A DNA stretch of 64,000 nt, from NCBI GenBank assembly GCA_023381515.1, contig JAMCQI010000036.1:6234-70233 (forward strand), in the 5' to 3' direction. The notes below the pieces were generated by a model. That model saw only the letters and a list, made by a program, of their open reading frames with translations, was not told the origin of the DNA and did no database searches. Below are positions 27,452-36,187 of this stretch, piece by piece. The position numbers and the translations under genes are program-made. Positions within the stretch are counted from its first letter, which is position 1. The number at the start of each line of letters is the position of its first letter. Source of the DNA: Chloroflexota bacterium (lineage in GTDB: Bacteria; Chloroflexota; Anaerolineae; UBA4142).

Positions 27452-29503
27452 ATGCTTCGAGTTGCAACGGACATCGGAGGGACGTTTACAGACCTTGTCT
27501 TTGTTACTCCCGAAGGCCAGGTGGGTACAGCCAAGAGCCACACGACCCCCGGGCAGTATGAAAAGGGCGTGATGGACGTGATCGCGGCCAAGCACATCTC
27601 CCCGCGCGACTTCATGTCCTTTGTGCACGGCACGACGATCGTCATTAACGCGATCACGGAGAGAAAGGGCGCCAAGGCAGCGCTGCTCACGACGCAGGGC
27701 TTTCGCGACATCATTGAAATTGGCCGCGGCAATCGCCCCGATTTCTTTAATTTGGAATATCGCAAGCCACAGCCCTTCGTGCCGCGCTATCTCCGTCGTG
27801 AAATCCCGGGCCGCATGTCGTACAAGGGGATGGAGGAGAAGCCGCTCGACCTTTCCGGGCTGGTCGCCATCCTCGACGATTTTCGCCGCGAAGGAGTCGA
27901 AGCGATTGCGATCGCCTTTATCAACTCCTATGCCAATCCGGCGCACGAGGAGGCGGCGCTCGCCCAAGTGCAGAAGCTCTGGCCCGATGTTTCGGTGGTA
28001 GCGTCCACTCAGATCACGCGCGAATGGCGCGAGTACGAACGGATGAACACGGCCGCCTTGTCCGCCTACGTCCAGCCCATTGCGCATCGCTACCTGGACG
28101 ACCTAACAGGTTGTCTTGCCAACGCGGGCATGCAATGCACCTCCTACTTCATTGCCTCCAATTGCGGTGTGGACACCGTCAAGAACATGCGCCAGGTCCC
28201 GATTACGATGATCGAATCCGGTCCTGCCAGCGGAGTCTGGGGTGCGGCGGCGCTCGGACGGCTGATTGGCGAACTGAATGCCATCGCGATTGATATTGGT
28301 GGGACGACGGCCAAGTGTGGCTTGATCACCAAGGGGGAGGTCAAGCTCAACACCAACTACCTGGTCGAACGCACCGAGGCCTCGGCCGGGTACCCGGTGA
28401 TGGTGCCGGTCGTGGATCTGGTGGAGATCGGTAACGGCGGCGGGTCCATCGCCTGGGTGGACGAATTTCAGAGAATGCATGTTGGTCCTCAAAGCGCCGG
28501 AGCCGTGCCGGGGCCGGTGGCCTATGCTCTCGGTGGAACCGAAGCGACGACCACGGACGCGAATCTCGCCCTGGGTTGCATCAATCCGAACTATTTCTGC
28601 GGCGGCACGATGACCGCGGATATGCCCGCCGTGAACAAAGCGCTCGACCAGTTGGCGGCGACGGTGCACATCAGCCGTCAGGAAGCGGCACGCGGCATCG
28701 TTCGGATTGCGAACAATAACATGGTCAACGCGATCAAGCTGATTTCGGTCAATCGCGGCCACGACCCGCGCGATTTCACGCTCATTGCTTTCGGCGGCGG
28801 CGGCGGCATGCACGCCTGCGCCTTGGCGAAAGAACTGGGGATCAGAAAAGTCGTCATTCCCAAACAATCCAGTGTGTTCTCGGCTTGGGGGATGTTGTTG
28901 AGCGATTTGCGCCGCGACTATTTGCAGACCCAGATCGTTGATCTCGGCGCTCCCGGGGCGGCCTCACAAATCAACGACGCGTTGACCCAACTGGAAGAAA
29001 AGGCCCTGCGGGCATACGAAGCGGAAAACATCGTGCGTGCGCGCGTTCACTTTCTCCGCTATGCTCGGTTTCGATATCAAAATCAGGAACATTCGGTGGA
29101 AACCGATCTGCCGAATGGCGCGATCACGGACGAACAGATGGGGCCTATCGTCGAGCATTTCCACGTCAACTATGAGCGGGAATACACCTACCGGCTGGCC
29201 GCGCCGGTGGAGCTCGTCTGTTACCACCTGATCGCCATTGCCCAGGTGGACAAGCTCAAGCCGGAGAAGCTGCCGACGACGATCCGCAGGGTCGAGGAGG
29301 CGGTCAAGGCACACCGAGAAGTGGACTATGTTGAGGCGGGCATCCATTCGGCGACGATCTACGACGGTGATGCGCTCGAACCGGGCATGAGTTTCGCTGG
29401 CCCGGCCATTATCGAGGAATCTGGCGCGACGACCGTGATCCCGCCAGGTCTGCATTGCCATATTGACGACTATGGCGACTATCAGATTCAGACAGGTCAA
29501 TAG
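27452..29503 (+). CDS. Hydantoinase/oxoprolinase subunit A (HyuA family)
   Basis: A 683-residue ATP-dependent amidohydrolase subunit of the N-methylhydantoinase A/5-oxoprolinase/acetone carboxylase family. The N-terminal phosphate-binding loop is DIGGTFTDLV and the internal actin-like loop is AIDIGGTTAKCG near residue 278. FVHGTTIVINAITER and GFRDIIEIGRGNRPD are conserved in HyuA. AGAAGGAGGGAAA precedes ATG. It lies 12 bases from HyuB and directly behind the ABC importer, suggesting that the imported solute is a cyclic amide or imide. Confidence 0.9.
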   Translation: MLRVATDIGGTFTDLVFVTPEGQVGTAKSHTTPGQYEKGVMDVIAAKHISPRDFMSFVHGTTIVINAITERKGAKAALLTTQGFRDIIEIGRGNRPDFFNLEYRKPQPFVPRYLRREIPGRMSYKGMEEKPLDLSGLVAILDDFRREGVEAIAIAFINSYANPAHEEAALAQVQKLWPDVSVVASTQITREWREYERMNTAALSAYVQPIAHRYLDDLTGCLANAGMQCTSYFIASNCGVDTVKNMRQVPITMIESGPASGVWGAAALGRLIGELNAIAIDIGGTTAKCGLITKGEVKLNTNYLVERTEASAGYPVMVPVVDLVEIGNGGGSIAWVDEFQRMHVGPQSAGAVPGPVAYALGGTEATTTDANLALGCINPNYFCGGTMTADMPAVNKALDQLAATVHISRQEAARGIVRIANNNMVNAIKLISVNRGHDPRDFTLIAFGGGGGMHACALAKELGIRKVVIPKQSSVFSAWGMLLSDLRRDYLQTQIVDLGAPGAASQINDALTQLEEKALRAYEAENIVRARVHFLRYARFRYQNQEHSVETDLPNGAITDEQMGPIVEHFHVNYEREYTYRLAAPVELVCYHLIAIAQVDKLKPEKLPTTIRRVEEAVKAHREVDYVEAGIHSATIYDGDALEPGMSFAGPAIIEESGATTVIPPGLHCHIDDYGDYQIQTGQ

Positions 29504-29515
29504 GGAGGTTCAGCC

Positions 29516-31192
29516 ATGGGCCAGCAATATGATCCGATTACGACAGAAATCATCCAGAACTCGCTGCAAGCGGCGGCGGACGAGATGTTCGCCGCGCTGC
29601 GCCACACGGCGATGAGCGCGATCATCTATGAGGTGCTCGACATGGGCACCGGCATCACCGATCGAAACGGCGAGATGGCCGGTTCCGGTGCTGGCATCCC
29701 GGCCTTCGTCGGCGTGCTGGACAAGACCGTCAAGCAGATTCTCGGCAAGTTCAACAAGCCGGGGGATATCGAGCCGGGCGACATCTTTGTCACGAACGAC
29801 CCGTACAGCGGTGGCGTGACGCACCTCAACGATGTCGTCCTTGTCATGCCGGTCTTTGCCGACGGCGAACTGCTCGCCTGGACGGCGAATATTGCGCACT
29901 GGAACGATGTGGGCGGCATGGTGCCCGGCAGTATGTCCACGGATGCGAAAGAGATTTTCCAAGAGGGGATGATCCTCGCTGGGATCAAGCTCTTTTCGCG
30001 CGGTCAGCCGATCCGGTCGGTGTTCGATATCCTCACCGCGAACTGCCGCATGCCCGATTTCCTGACCGGAGACCTCTGGGCCGGGGTGGCTTCGGTTCGC
30101 GTCGGCGAACGCCGTCTCTTGGAAATCGTGAACAAGTACGGAAAGGACGTTTTCCTCCATGCCGTAGAAGAGTACATGGACTATGGCGAGCGGGTCAGTT
30201 TGGCCGCACTGAAGCGCCTGCCCAAAGGCACCTATTCCTTGGTCGAGGAACAAGACACGGGGGCGCCCTGGAAGGTCACCGTCGAGATTCGAGACGACCA
30301 GTTTATCGTTGACCTGAGGGACAATCCCGATCAGGACAAAGGCCCCTTCAATATGAGCCGGGACGAAGCAGTCGTTTCCTGCCAAATCGCGTTCAAAGGG
30401 GTCACTTCGCCAGAGCGAGTCGCGAATGGCGGCACCTTTCGCCCCCTGAAGGTCTTGACGCGACACGGGAGCATCTTCGATCCGATCTACCCGGCGGCGA
30501 TGGGCATTTACTATGAATTGACGATCAGGCTCGAAGATCTCATTGTGCGCTGCCTCGCCCAACGAATGCCGGAGCGGCTGCCGGCCGGCAGCTTTGCGTC
30601 CGTGTGCGGCACACTCTTCGGCGGCATTCATCCCGATACCGGCCGCACCTATGCCGTCATCGAGCCAGAACTCGGTGGCTGGGGTGGATCGCCGCTGGCA
30701 GACGGCAACCCGGGTCAGTTCTCTGCCCTGCACGGCGAAACGTATAACTGCCCAGCCGAAGTCGCAGAAGCGCGCTATGGTGTGACGGTGGACTATCTGA
30801 GTTTTCACGACGAAGAAGGAGGTGCGGGCCTGCATCGCGGCGGCAAAGGCGTGCGGATCGATTACCGTATGAAATCCGACAATGCCTGGCTGACCGTCGC
30901 CTACACACGCTCGCGCATTCTACCGTGGCCGCTGAATGGTGGCTGTGAAGGCTCACCCAACCACGTGGAGATTGTCCGGGCCGATGGCACCATTGAGAAC
31001 CACGCGGTGGTAAGCGGCCTGACTGTGAACTGCGATGAGATCATCCGCATCAAGACGGCTACGGGTGCCGGGTGGGGCGACCCCATGCAACGTCCCCTGA
31101 ATTTGGTGAAAGAAGACCTGAAGAACGGCTACATCACGGAGGAGCAGGCGAACCGCTATTACGGACTGGACGAACGGAGCCAAAGCGAATAG
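29516..31192 (+). CDS. Hydantoinase/oxoprolinase subunit B (HyuB family)
   Basis: A 558-residue HyuB-type subunit that completes the ATP-dependent ring-opening or carboxylating enzyme with HyuA. Conserved elements are DPITTEIIQNSLQAAADEMF at the N-terminus, VTNDPYSGGVTHLNDV near residue 96 and the glycine-rich GGWGGSPLADG near 388. AGGGAGG precedes ATG. Family substrates include N-methylhydantoin, 5-oxoproline, caprolactam and acetone; this sequence alone cannot choose among them. Confidence 0.9.
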   Translation: MGQQYDPITTEIIQNSLQAAADEMFAALRHTAMSAIIYEVLDMGTGITDRNGEMAGSGAGIPAFVGVLDKTVKQILGKFNKPGDIEPGDIFVTNDPYSGGVTHLNDVVLVMPVFADGELLAWTANIAHWNDVGGMVPGSMSTDAKEIFQEGMILAGIKLFSRGQPIRSVFDILTANCRMPDFLTGDLWAGVASVRVGERRLLEIVNKYGKDVFLHAVEEYMDYGERVSLAALKRLPKGTYSLVEEQDTGAPWKVTVEIRDDQFIVDLRDNPDQDKGPFNMSRDEAVVSCQIAFKGVTSPERVANGGTFRPLKVLTRHGSIFDPIYPAAMGIYYELTIRLEDLIVRCLAQRMPERLPAGSFASVCGTLFGGIHPDTGRTYAVIEPELGGWGGSPLADGNPGQFSALHGETYNCPAEVAEARYGVTVDYLSFHDEEGGAGLHRGGKGVRIDYRMKSDNAWLTVAYTRSRILPWPLNGGCEGSPNHVEIVRADGTIENHAVVSGLTVNCDEIIRIKTATGAGWGDPMQRPLNLVKEDLKNGYITEEQANRYYGLDERSQSE

Positions 31193-31231
31193 GTGTCCTC
31201 GCACGGGGTCTGTTCACACGGGGGCAGGTCG

Positions 31232-32323
31232 ATGATACAAACTAGGGAACGATTGACGGCTCTTCAAACGCGCATGCGACAAGCCAACGTTGACTTGTCG
31301 GCGATTGGGCCGACGGCCAACATGCGTTATTTGCTCGGATTCACACCGCACCCCGACGAGCGCGTCTGCTTGCTCTTGGTAACCCAAGACGCGGCTCGGA
31401 TCGTCGTGCCAACGCTCAACCAAGAAGAGGTCGCCGCTCACACCGACCTGGAACTTGTCGGCTGGGCAGATGCCGATGGGCCGACCGACGCGTTGCGCCG
31501 CGCCATGGCTACTTGGCCGTCACCGCGCGTTCTCGCCGTGGACGGGCCGATGCGGGCAGATTTTCTGTTGGACTTGCAGAATGTGGTGGCGCCCAGTCAG
31601 ACGATATCGGTTGACGCCCTGATCGCGCCATTGCGTCTGCGCAAATCGGCTCAGGAGATAGAGGCGCTGGCGCGCGCGGCAGGCCAGGCGGATCGAGCTA
31701 TGCAAGCCGCGGTGAATGCGTGCCAGCCCGGAGTTACGGAGGCAAGTGTGGCTTGGGCTGTCGAGACCGCCTTTCGGCAAGATGGCGCCGAAGCGGTGGA
31801 TTTCACCTTGATCGCCTCGGGGCCGAACGGCGCGTATCCCCATCATCACAGCGGCGAGCGCCGGTTGCAGTTGGGCGACGCCATTATTATCGACATCGGC
31901 GCCACGCTCAACGGCTACAAATCCGACATCACCCGCATGGTCTATCTCGGCGAGCCTCCGGCGGAATTTCGTCAAGCCTACGCCGCCGTTTTAGATGCGA
32001 ATGAACGCGCGCGAGCCGCTGTCCGCCCGGGAGTGAGCGCGGGCGAGATTGACCACATTGCGCGCAGCATACTAGAGTCGGCGGGGTTTGGTCCGTTCTT
32101 TACGCATCGCACCGGTCACGGTATTGGGCTGGAGGTGCACGAGCCGCCCTGGATCATGGCCAACAACGCGATGGTTCTCGAAGAAGGCATGGCTTTCAGT
32201 ATCGAGCCGGGAGTCTACTTTGTCGGCAAGTCCGGCGTGCGGATCGAGGATATCGTCACCGTCACCGGCTCTGGAGTGCGGACTCTGTCGGGGTTTGATC
32301 ATTCTCTCGTCGTGAAAGAGTAG
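31232..32323 (+). CDS. M24 family metallopeptidase (Xaa-Pro dipeptidase-like)
   Basis: A 363-residue creatinase/prolidase-fold protein with an N-terminal domain and a pita-bread catalytic domain. All five metal ligands are recognisable: Asp in IDIGATLNGYKSDITR (two), His in HRTGHGIGLEVHE, Glu in FSIEPGVYF and Glu in VRIEDIVTV. ATG at 31232 was chosen since the 13 upstream residues are not family-like. Next to hydantoinase genes it may cleave the linear N-carbamoyl or dipeptide product, or be a creatinase-like amidase. Confidence 0.87.
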   Translation: MIQTRERLTALQTRMRQANVDLSAIGPTANMRYLLGFTPHPDERVCLLLVTQDAARIVVPTLNQEEVAAHTDLELVGWADADGPTDALRRAMATWPSPRVLAVDGPMRADFLLDLQNVVAPSQTISVDALIAPLRLRKSAQEIEALARAAGQADRAMQAAVNACQPGVTEASVAWAVETAFRQDGAEAVDFTLIASGPNGAYPHHHSGERRLQLGDAIIIDIGATLNGYKSDITRMVYLGEPPAEFRQAYAAVLDANERARAAVRPGVSAGEIDHIARSILESAGFGPFFTHRTGHGIGLEVHEPPWIMANNAMVLEEGMAFSIEPGVYFVGKSGVRIEDIVTVTGSGVRTLSGFDHSLVVKE

Positions 32324-32336
32324 AAGGGGACATTGA

Positions 32337-32660
32337 ATGGTTAAATTGACTGTCATGTACAATCTGCCGCCGGGAGCCGACCACGCGGAGTTTCTCAACT
32401 GGAGGACGACCACCCATCAGGAAGAAAATATGGCGATGCCCGGCCTGCTCAAGACCGATTTCTATTTCGTCAAGAGCGCATGGAAGCAAGAGCAACCTAC
32501 GTATCGTTACATTACTGAAGCCTACTTTCCGGATATGGCAACCTTTGAAAAGTCCTTCTTCGATCCCGAATACCAGTCTGAATTGGCCAAATCGCTGGAG
32601 CGAATTGCGGACCCGCTCTTCCTCATTTCTGAGGAAGTGATCACTCAAGTGGCTGCCTGA
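32337..32660 (+). CDS. EthD-like small protein
   Basis: A 107-residue dimeric alpha-beta barrel-type protein. The start VKLTVMYNLPPGADHAEFLN and the later TYRYITEAYFPDMATFEKS match the EthD family pattern, in which a strand-helix-strand unit forms a ferredoxin-like dimer. Members help monooxygenases or bind small organics. GAAGGGG precedes ATG. It ends the importer/hydantoinase operon, 13 bases after the peptidase, so it probably serves the same pathway. Confidence 0.75.
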   Translation: MVKLTVMYNLPPGADHAEFLNWRTTTHQEENMAMPGLLKTDFYFVKSAWKQEQPTYRYITEAYFPDMATFEKSFFDPEYQSELAKSLERIADPLFLISEEVITQVAA

Positions 32661-32711
32661 CTCGGGAGTAAATAAGTCGCTGCGAAGCTACGTACCTCGT
32701 CTCGCTCCTCC

Positions 32712-32816
32712 TGTCCTGGCCGAAAACTTTATCCCTGGAAAGATCCAACCGCCACCCGATCAGAGGAGAGATTTTTAGGGCGACTATAAAGACGGGTGGG
32801 GTTTTCGGCCAGGACA
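32712..32816. mobile_element. 105-bp MITE with perfect 16-bp inverted repeats
   Basis: TGTCCTGGCCGAAAAC at 32712-32727 is perfectly inverted as GTTTTCGGCCAGGACA at 32801-32816. The interior has no coding potential. Its ends share the TGTnnTGGCyGAAAAC pattern with the 857-bp IS at 18961-19817, so it may be mobilised by that type of transposase. No target duplication is seen. Otherwise 32661-32915 holds nothing recognisable. Confidence 0.75.
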
Positions 32817-32914
32817 AGGTGCTGTACTCGACATTCCCGCGCCTGGTCTCACCCCTTGCGTCTGCACGCCTGCCCATGCTGTCAATGGCGAAGCATTACC
32901 CCAGGCGCCGCACT

Positions 32915-33542
32915 TGTACAAAGCCAGCCACCGCTGCTATGATGTTCCTGTCCAGACAATGGATGTTGTGACCAACGTACGTTGTTGGAAGATCGCGTGG
33001 TGACCATTAGTCGAGCCCAGGGGACGCTCACCTTCCCGGCCAATTTCATGCTCGTGGCCGCGGCCAATCCCTGTCCGTGCGGCTATTATGGCGACCCGGT
33101 CAAAGAGTGCACGTGTAGCCTCGGCACCGTTCTGCGATATCAGAAACGGATCAGTGGGCCGCTCCTCGACCGGATCGATATTCATATTGAAGTACCGCGG
33201 GTGGATTACGAAAAGCTGGCGGGGGACCGGCTGGGGGAGAGTTCAGCCAAGATTCGAGAGCGGGTGGAAAAGGCGCGGGAGCGGCAGCGGCGGCGATTTG
33301 GGGGGACAGGTCTGCAGTGCAATGGGGACATGGGGCCGTCGGAGGTGCGGCAGCATTGTGGGATCGATGCAACGGGGCGGAGTCTGTTGAAGGCGGCCAT
33401 GCAGCAGATGCAGCTGAGCGCCCGGGCATTTCATCGCATTTTGAAGCTGGCGCGGACGATTGCGGACCTGGCGGAGTGCGAGCAGATCGAGACGCCGCAC
33501 CTCGCCGAGGCGATTCAGTATCGGCCGCGAAGGATGGTGTAG
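32915..33542 (+). pseudogene. comM: comM/yifB 3-prime fragment (copy A) with repeated leader
   Basis: From 32982 the frame gives [20 protein letters not shown], then NPCPCGYYGD, YQKRISGPLLDRIDIH, FGGTGLQCNGDMG and a natural C-terminus at 33542. This is the C-terminal 40 percent of a ComM/YifB Mg-chelatase-like AAA+ protein, a helicase for branch migration in natural transformation. The Walker A part is missing. The 67 bases before it (TTGTAC-N18-TATGAT, then GGATGTTGTGACC) are repeated at 56.5 kb and look like a promoter plus ribosome site of another gene fused to comM. Confidence 0.8.
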
Positions 33543-33646
33543 ACAGCGTGATAGTTGGATGGTCGGGTAGTCGAAAGGGGCAGGTGATCAGGTGATAGAG
33601 TGATGTTGGGCTTTTCACGCAGAATGAACTGGGGTAGAATAGAGAT

Positions 33647-33979
33647 ATGACGGACGAGTTGCTTGCGGGCGATTTATTCTTCGAAGCCGAGACTCCGCTG
33701 GGGTTTCGCGTGCGCGTAACACGCGCCTATTGGAGCTTGATTACTACGGTCAAGCACCCTGTCATGACTGGCCGGGAGAACGACGTTCAAGACGCATTGC
33801 GGAATCCGGACGAGGTGCGCTTGAGCAAGACCGATCCACATGTATACTTGTTCTACAAGGCGGAACGCGTGCAGCGTTGGGTATGTGCCGTGTCAAGACG
33901 TTTGGATGGTGAGGGGTTTCTGATCACGACGTATCCCACCGATGCAATAAAGGAAGGAGTACGGATATGGCCCAAGTGA
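33647..33979 (+). CDS. DUF4258-like protein, possible toxin of a TA-type pair
   Basis: A 110-residue basic protein with VTRAYWSLITTVKHPVM, DVQDALRNPDEVRLSKTDP, VYLFYKAERVQRWVCAV and a C-terminal TTYPTDAIKEG motif. This layout resembles DUF4258 and related BECR/RelE-like nuclease folds. The gene overlaps the DUF2283 gene by 13 bases, a typical toxin-antitoxin arrangement. No experimental role is implied. It is intact, unlike the comM piece before it. ATG at 33647 is used. Confidence 0.65.
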   Translation: MTDELLAGDLFFEAETPLGFRVRVTRAYWSLITTVKHPVMTGRENDVQDALRNPDEVRLSKTDPHVYLFYKAERVQRWVCAVSRRLDGEGFLITTYPTDAIKEGVRIWPK

Positions 33980-34182
33980 AGGTCTACTACGATCAGGTTG
34001 GCAACACTCTCACGGTCTGGTTTGGCAATCCGCAGGACGAGCACATTGCGGAGGAGACGGGTGAGGAAGTGGTCTTGATAAAAGACAAAGCTGGGCAGGT
34101 CATAGGATTTGAGAAACTGAATTTCATCGTGGGCAAGTCAGCACACTTACAGGTAGCGTTCGAGACTGTGGCGGCGTCATAA
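33967..34182 (+). CDS. DUF2283 domain protein, possible antitoxin partner
   Basis: A 71-residue DUF2283 protein: VKVYYDQVGNTLTVWFGN, then EETGEEVVLIKDKAGQVIG and IGFEKLNFI match the short beta-rich family. AAGGAAGTACGGAT precedes ATG. It overlaps the upstream DUF4258-like gene and is followed immediately, without spacing, by a HicB fragment. DUF2283 genes are often paired with DUF4258 genes, which suggests an antitoxin or immunity-like function; this is inference. Confidence 0.75.
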   Translation: MAQVKVYYDQVGNTLTVWFGNPQDEHIAEETGEEVVLIKDKAGQVIGFEKLNFIVGKSAHLQVAFETVAAS

Positions 34183-34329
34183 ATGCGGCGTTTCCTCATG
34201 GTGATTGAAAAAGCGGATGGAAACTATTCCGCTTACTCGCCCGGTCTGCCCGGGCGCGTGGCAACGGGCTGGACCCGTCGCACAGGTGGGTGGGGTCGTT
34301 CGGAAAATCGGATCGATAATATTCTTTGA
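34183..34329 (+). pseudogene. hicB: HicB antitoxin fragment
   Basis: The 48-codon frame begins MRRFLMVIEKADGNYSAYSP and GLPGRVATGWTR, the typical first strand, hairpin and cysteine/valine turn of HicB-type antitoxins. After about residue 32 similarity stops and a TGA ends it at 34329. The DNA-binding part is lost. It abuts the DUF2283 stop directly, so it was probably the third member of a small TA cluster. Confidence 0.65.
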
Positions 34330-34406
34330 GCAGCAGGTATTCCCCAGCGACTTGAGGTCGCGCGGGATTGCCCTATCGGATGAAGGAATGACGTTGTCCG
34401 CCGCGC

Positions 34407-34502
34407 GAGGCTGCTTTCGACGCGGCGTGGGACCAAGGATGCAGGATGACGCCGGAACAGGCGATCACCTACGCGCTGGAGACGACGAAGGACAAGCGGT
34501 AA
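34407..34502 (+). pseudogene. C-terminal tail of a LuxR/AfsR-type ATPase regulator
   Basis: One frame reads EAAFDAAWDQGCRMTPEQAI and TYALE before TAA at 34500-34502. This is the usual C-terminal end of large MalT/AfsR-type ATPase or tetratricopeptide regulators common in Chloroflexota. Nothing further upstream matches, so only the last 31 codons survive. Confidence 0.45.
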
Positions 34503-34527
34503 AAGTGATTCCGGTTCGCCACCTCAC

Positions 34528-34558
34528 AAAGACCTGTGGCTTCTACAGGTCTTTTCAT
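34528..34558 (+). terminator. Rho-independent terminator
   Basis: AAAGACCTGT (34528-34537) and ACAGGTCTTT (34545-34554) form a perfect 10-bp stem with a seven-base loop, followed by TTCATTT. It lies 25 bases behind the regulator tail. The flanking A and T runs allow action in both directions. Nothing else is recognised until 34728. Confidence 0.75.
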
Positions 34559-34728
34559 TTCCCGATTACTTCCCGATGCTCTGTTATGCTTGGAACCAAT
34601 TGGATCCTACTCTGTTGATCACCAGCTCTCGAATATGGGATATTGCACAACGTGCTATGCCTCAGGGATCTTCGACTCGACCGGATTGACATTCATCCCC
34701 TTCGCTGCGCTTCGGGGATCTACGACAG

Positions 34729-34923
34729 TGCCGCGGGTGGATTACGAAAAGCTGGCGGGGGACCGTCTGGGGGAGAGTTCAGCCCAGATTCGGGAGGGGG
34801 CTGCGAAGCGTCCCCGAAGTGAAACGGAGGGGATGGAAAAGGCGCGCGAGCGGCAGCGGCGACGGTTTGGGGGGACAGGTCTGCAGTGCAATGGGGACAT
34901 GGGGCCGCCGGAGGTGCGGCAAG
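34729..34923 (+). pseudogene. comM: comM fragment (copy D) with 33-bp insertion
   Basis: Nearly identical to copy A positions 33195-33357: VPRVDYEKLAGDRLGESSA, then an 11-codon net in-frame insertion replacing RV between IRE and EKA, then EKARERQRRRFGGTGLQCNG and the DMGPPEVRQA end. The inserted DNA contains GGGG-CTGCGAAGCGT-CCCC. Both ends break abruptly; the right end joins antisense flotillin-like sequence. Confidence 0.8.
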
Positions 34924-35231
34924 CGCTCAATTCAAATCGGAGGGCTTGTCGTGCGTCTTTCTCGCTCGACACGCTGACGGGCAGACTCCCCAGCAGCAAG
35001 GTAGAACTGATGCCGTGCTCCGCAATGACGATCTTGGCGTTCTGGCGCAGCGAGTTTTCGATCATCTCCATTTGCTTAAGAACCTGCGCGTTGCCGACAA
35101 AGTACTGCTCGGCAGCCTCGTTGACCAGGCGATGGCTTCCGCCTTGCCTTGGGCCACTTGAATCACCGCTTCGGGTTCCCCTTCCGCGCGCTGGATGATC
35201 GCCAGCTTTTGCTGTTCGGCGGCTTCGAACT
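34924..35231 (-). pseudogene. SPFH/flotillin-like C-terminal remnant
   Basis: On the minus strand one frame reads FEAAEQQKLAIIQRAEGEPE and AVIQVAQGKAEAIA, typical of the coiled tail of Band 7 proteins. A frameshift near 35130 leads to VNEAAEQYFVGNAQVLKQME and ENSLRQNAKIVIAEHGIS, the characteristic C-terminal region. The membrane anchor and SPFH core are absent. It is fused to comM copy D at its 3-prime end. Confidence 0.6.
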
Positions 35232-35305
35232 AGCCCGTCGCCAGTAGACGCATGGAGCGTCTTTTTGATTCCACTCACGCAAAGGCTCCATGAAGGTTTG
35301 AGCCA

Positions 35306-36001
35306 TCACGAAATGGCTCGCGCGATCAAGAACGCCGCGGTCGCCGCCAACCCACCGATCAGCACCGTTTGAATCCCGCTGCGGATGGGTGGTGCGCCCG
35401 TGAAACGGCCTTTGACGTAGCCAAAAATAGCCAGCGCGATCAGGGTCGTGATAACGGATATAGGGAGTGCCGCGCTTGCTTTTGAAAGAGCCAGGTAAGG
35501 ACCGAGTGGGACAAAGCCTCCAGCTATGTAAGCGCCCGCAATCGTTACGGCGCTGATCAGCGCGCGCTTGGGATCGGGTTTCTCAAGACCCAGTTCAAAG
35601 CGCATCATAAAGTCAACCCACGCTACTGGCGTTTTTCTCAGCGCATCCACAACGGGTTTGCTCTCGCCGATCGTTAGGCCATAAGATTGGAATACTTGGG
35701 CCACTTCGCTCGCTTCAACCTCTGGCTTTTCAATAACCTCCAATTGTTCTCTTGCCCTCTCGCTCAAGTAGTGTTCCGCATCACTCTTGGCCGCCAAGTA
35801 ACCGCCCAGTCCCATGGCAATGGAACCGGCCGCGATTTCGGCCAGGCCTGCAGTCACAATGATACTGGTGGTATCAATGGCACCGGACAAACCGGCCGCC
35901 AAGGCGAACGGGACGGTCAATCCGTCAGACATTCCAATCACAATGTCTCTGACGTTTGCGGACCCTGTGAAATGGCGCTCGATGTGGGGTGTCTGTGGCA
36001 C
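35306..36001 (-). CDS. VIT family iron/manganese transporter-like protein
   Basis: A 231-residue VIT1/CCC1-family membrane protein, moving Fe2+ or Mn2+. The first membrane helix with DIVIGMSDGLTVPFALAAG and the later GSIAMGLGGYLAAKSDAEHY are diagnostic. A cytoplasmic helical segment with Glu residues (about 85-130) precedes three further membrane spans. Bacterial members are about this length. It is transcribed leftward. It opens the small-gene stress region. Confidence 0.88.
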   Translation of the reverse strand: MPQTPHIERHFTGSANVRDIVIGMSDGLTVPFALAAGLSGAIDTTSIIVTAGLAEIAAGSIAMGLGGYLAAKSDAEHYLSERAREQLEVIEKPEVEASEVAQVFQSYGLTIGESKPVVDALRKTPVAWVDFMMRFELGLEKPDPKRALISAVTIAGAYIAGGFVPLGPYLALSKASAALPISVITTLIALAIFGYVKGRFTGAPPIRSGIQTVLIGGLAATAAFLIARAIS

Positions 36002-36187
36002 CAGGTTTTCTCCTCTACCGCGCTCCCCCCCTTTTCAGCACATGGATTGTCCAGGGTCCATGTGTACACTCCGTCCGAATCGGGCAAGGGCTTTTCCACA
36101 AAGGAATCGGTGTTTTGAAAGGGAACATGAGGACGTATCCAGCGCGGGAGCGTGTCCCGCAAGCCCCGTCCATGTTCGAGATAGAAA

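Noticed and set aside
36002..36120. TTCCTT upstream of the VIT gene as a seventh shared-design promoter
   Set aside because: TTCCTT is present on the minus strand, but no ACGACA half-sites lie at the fixed distances and no TATGCT-like box lies 17 bases on.
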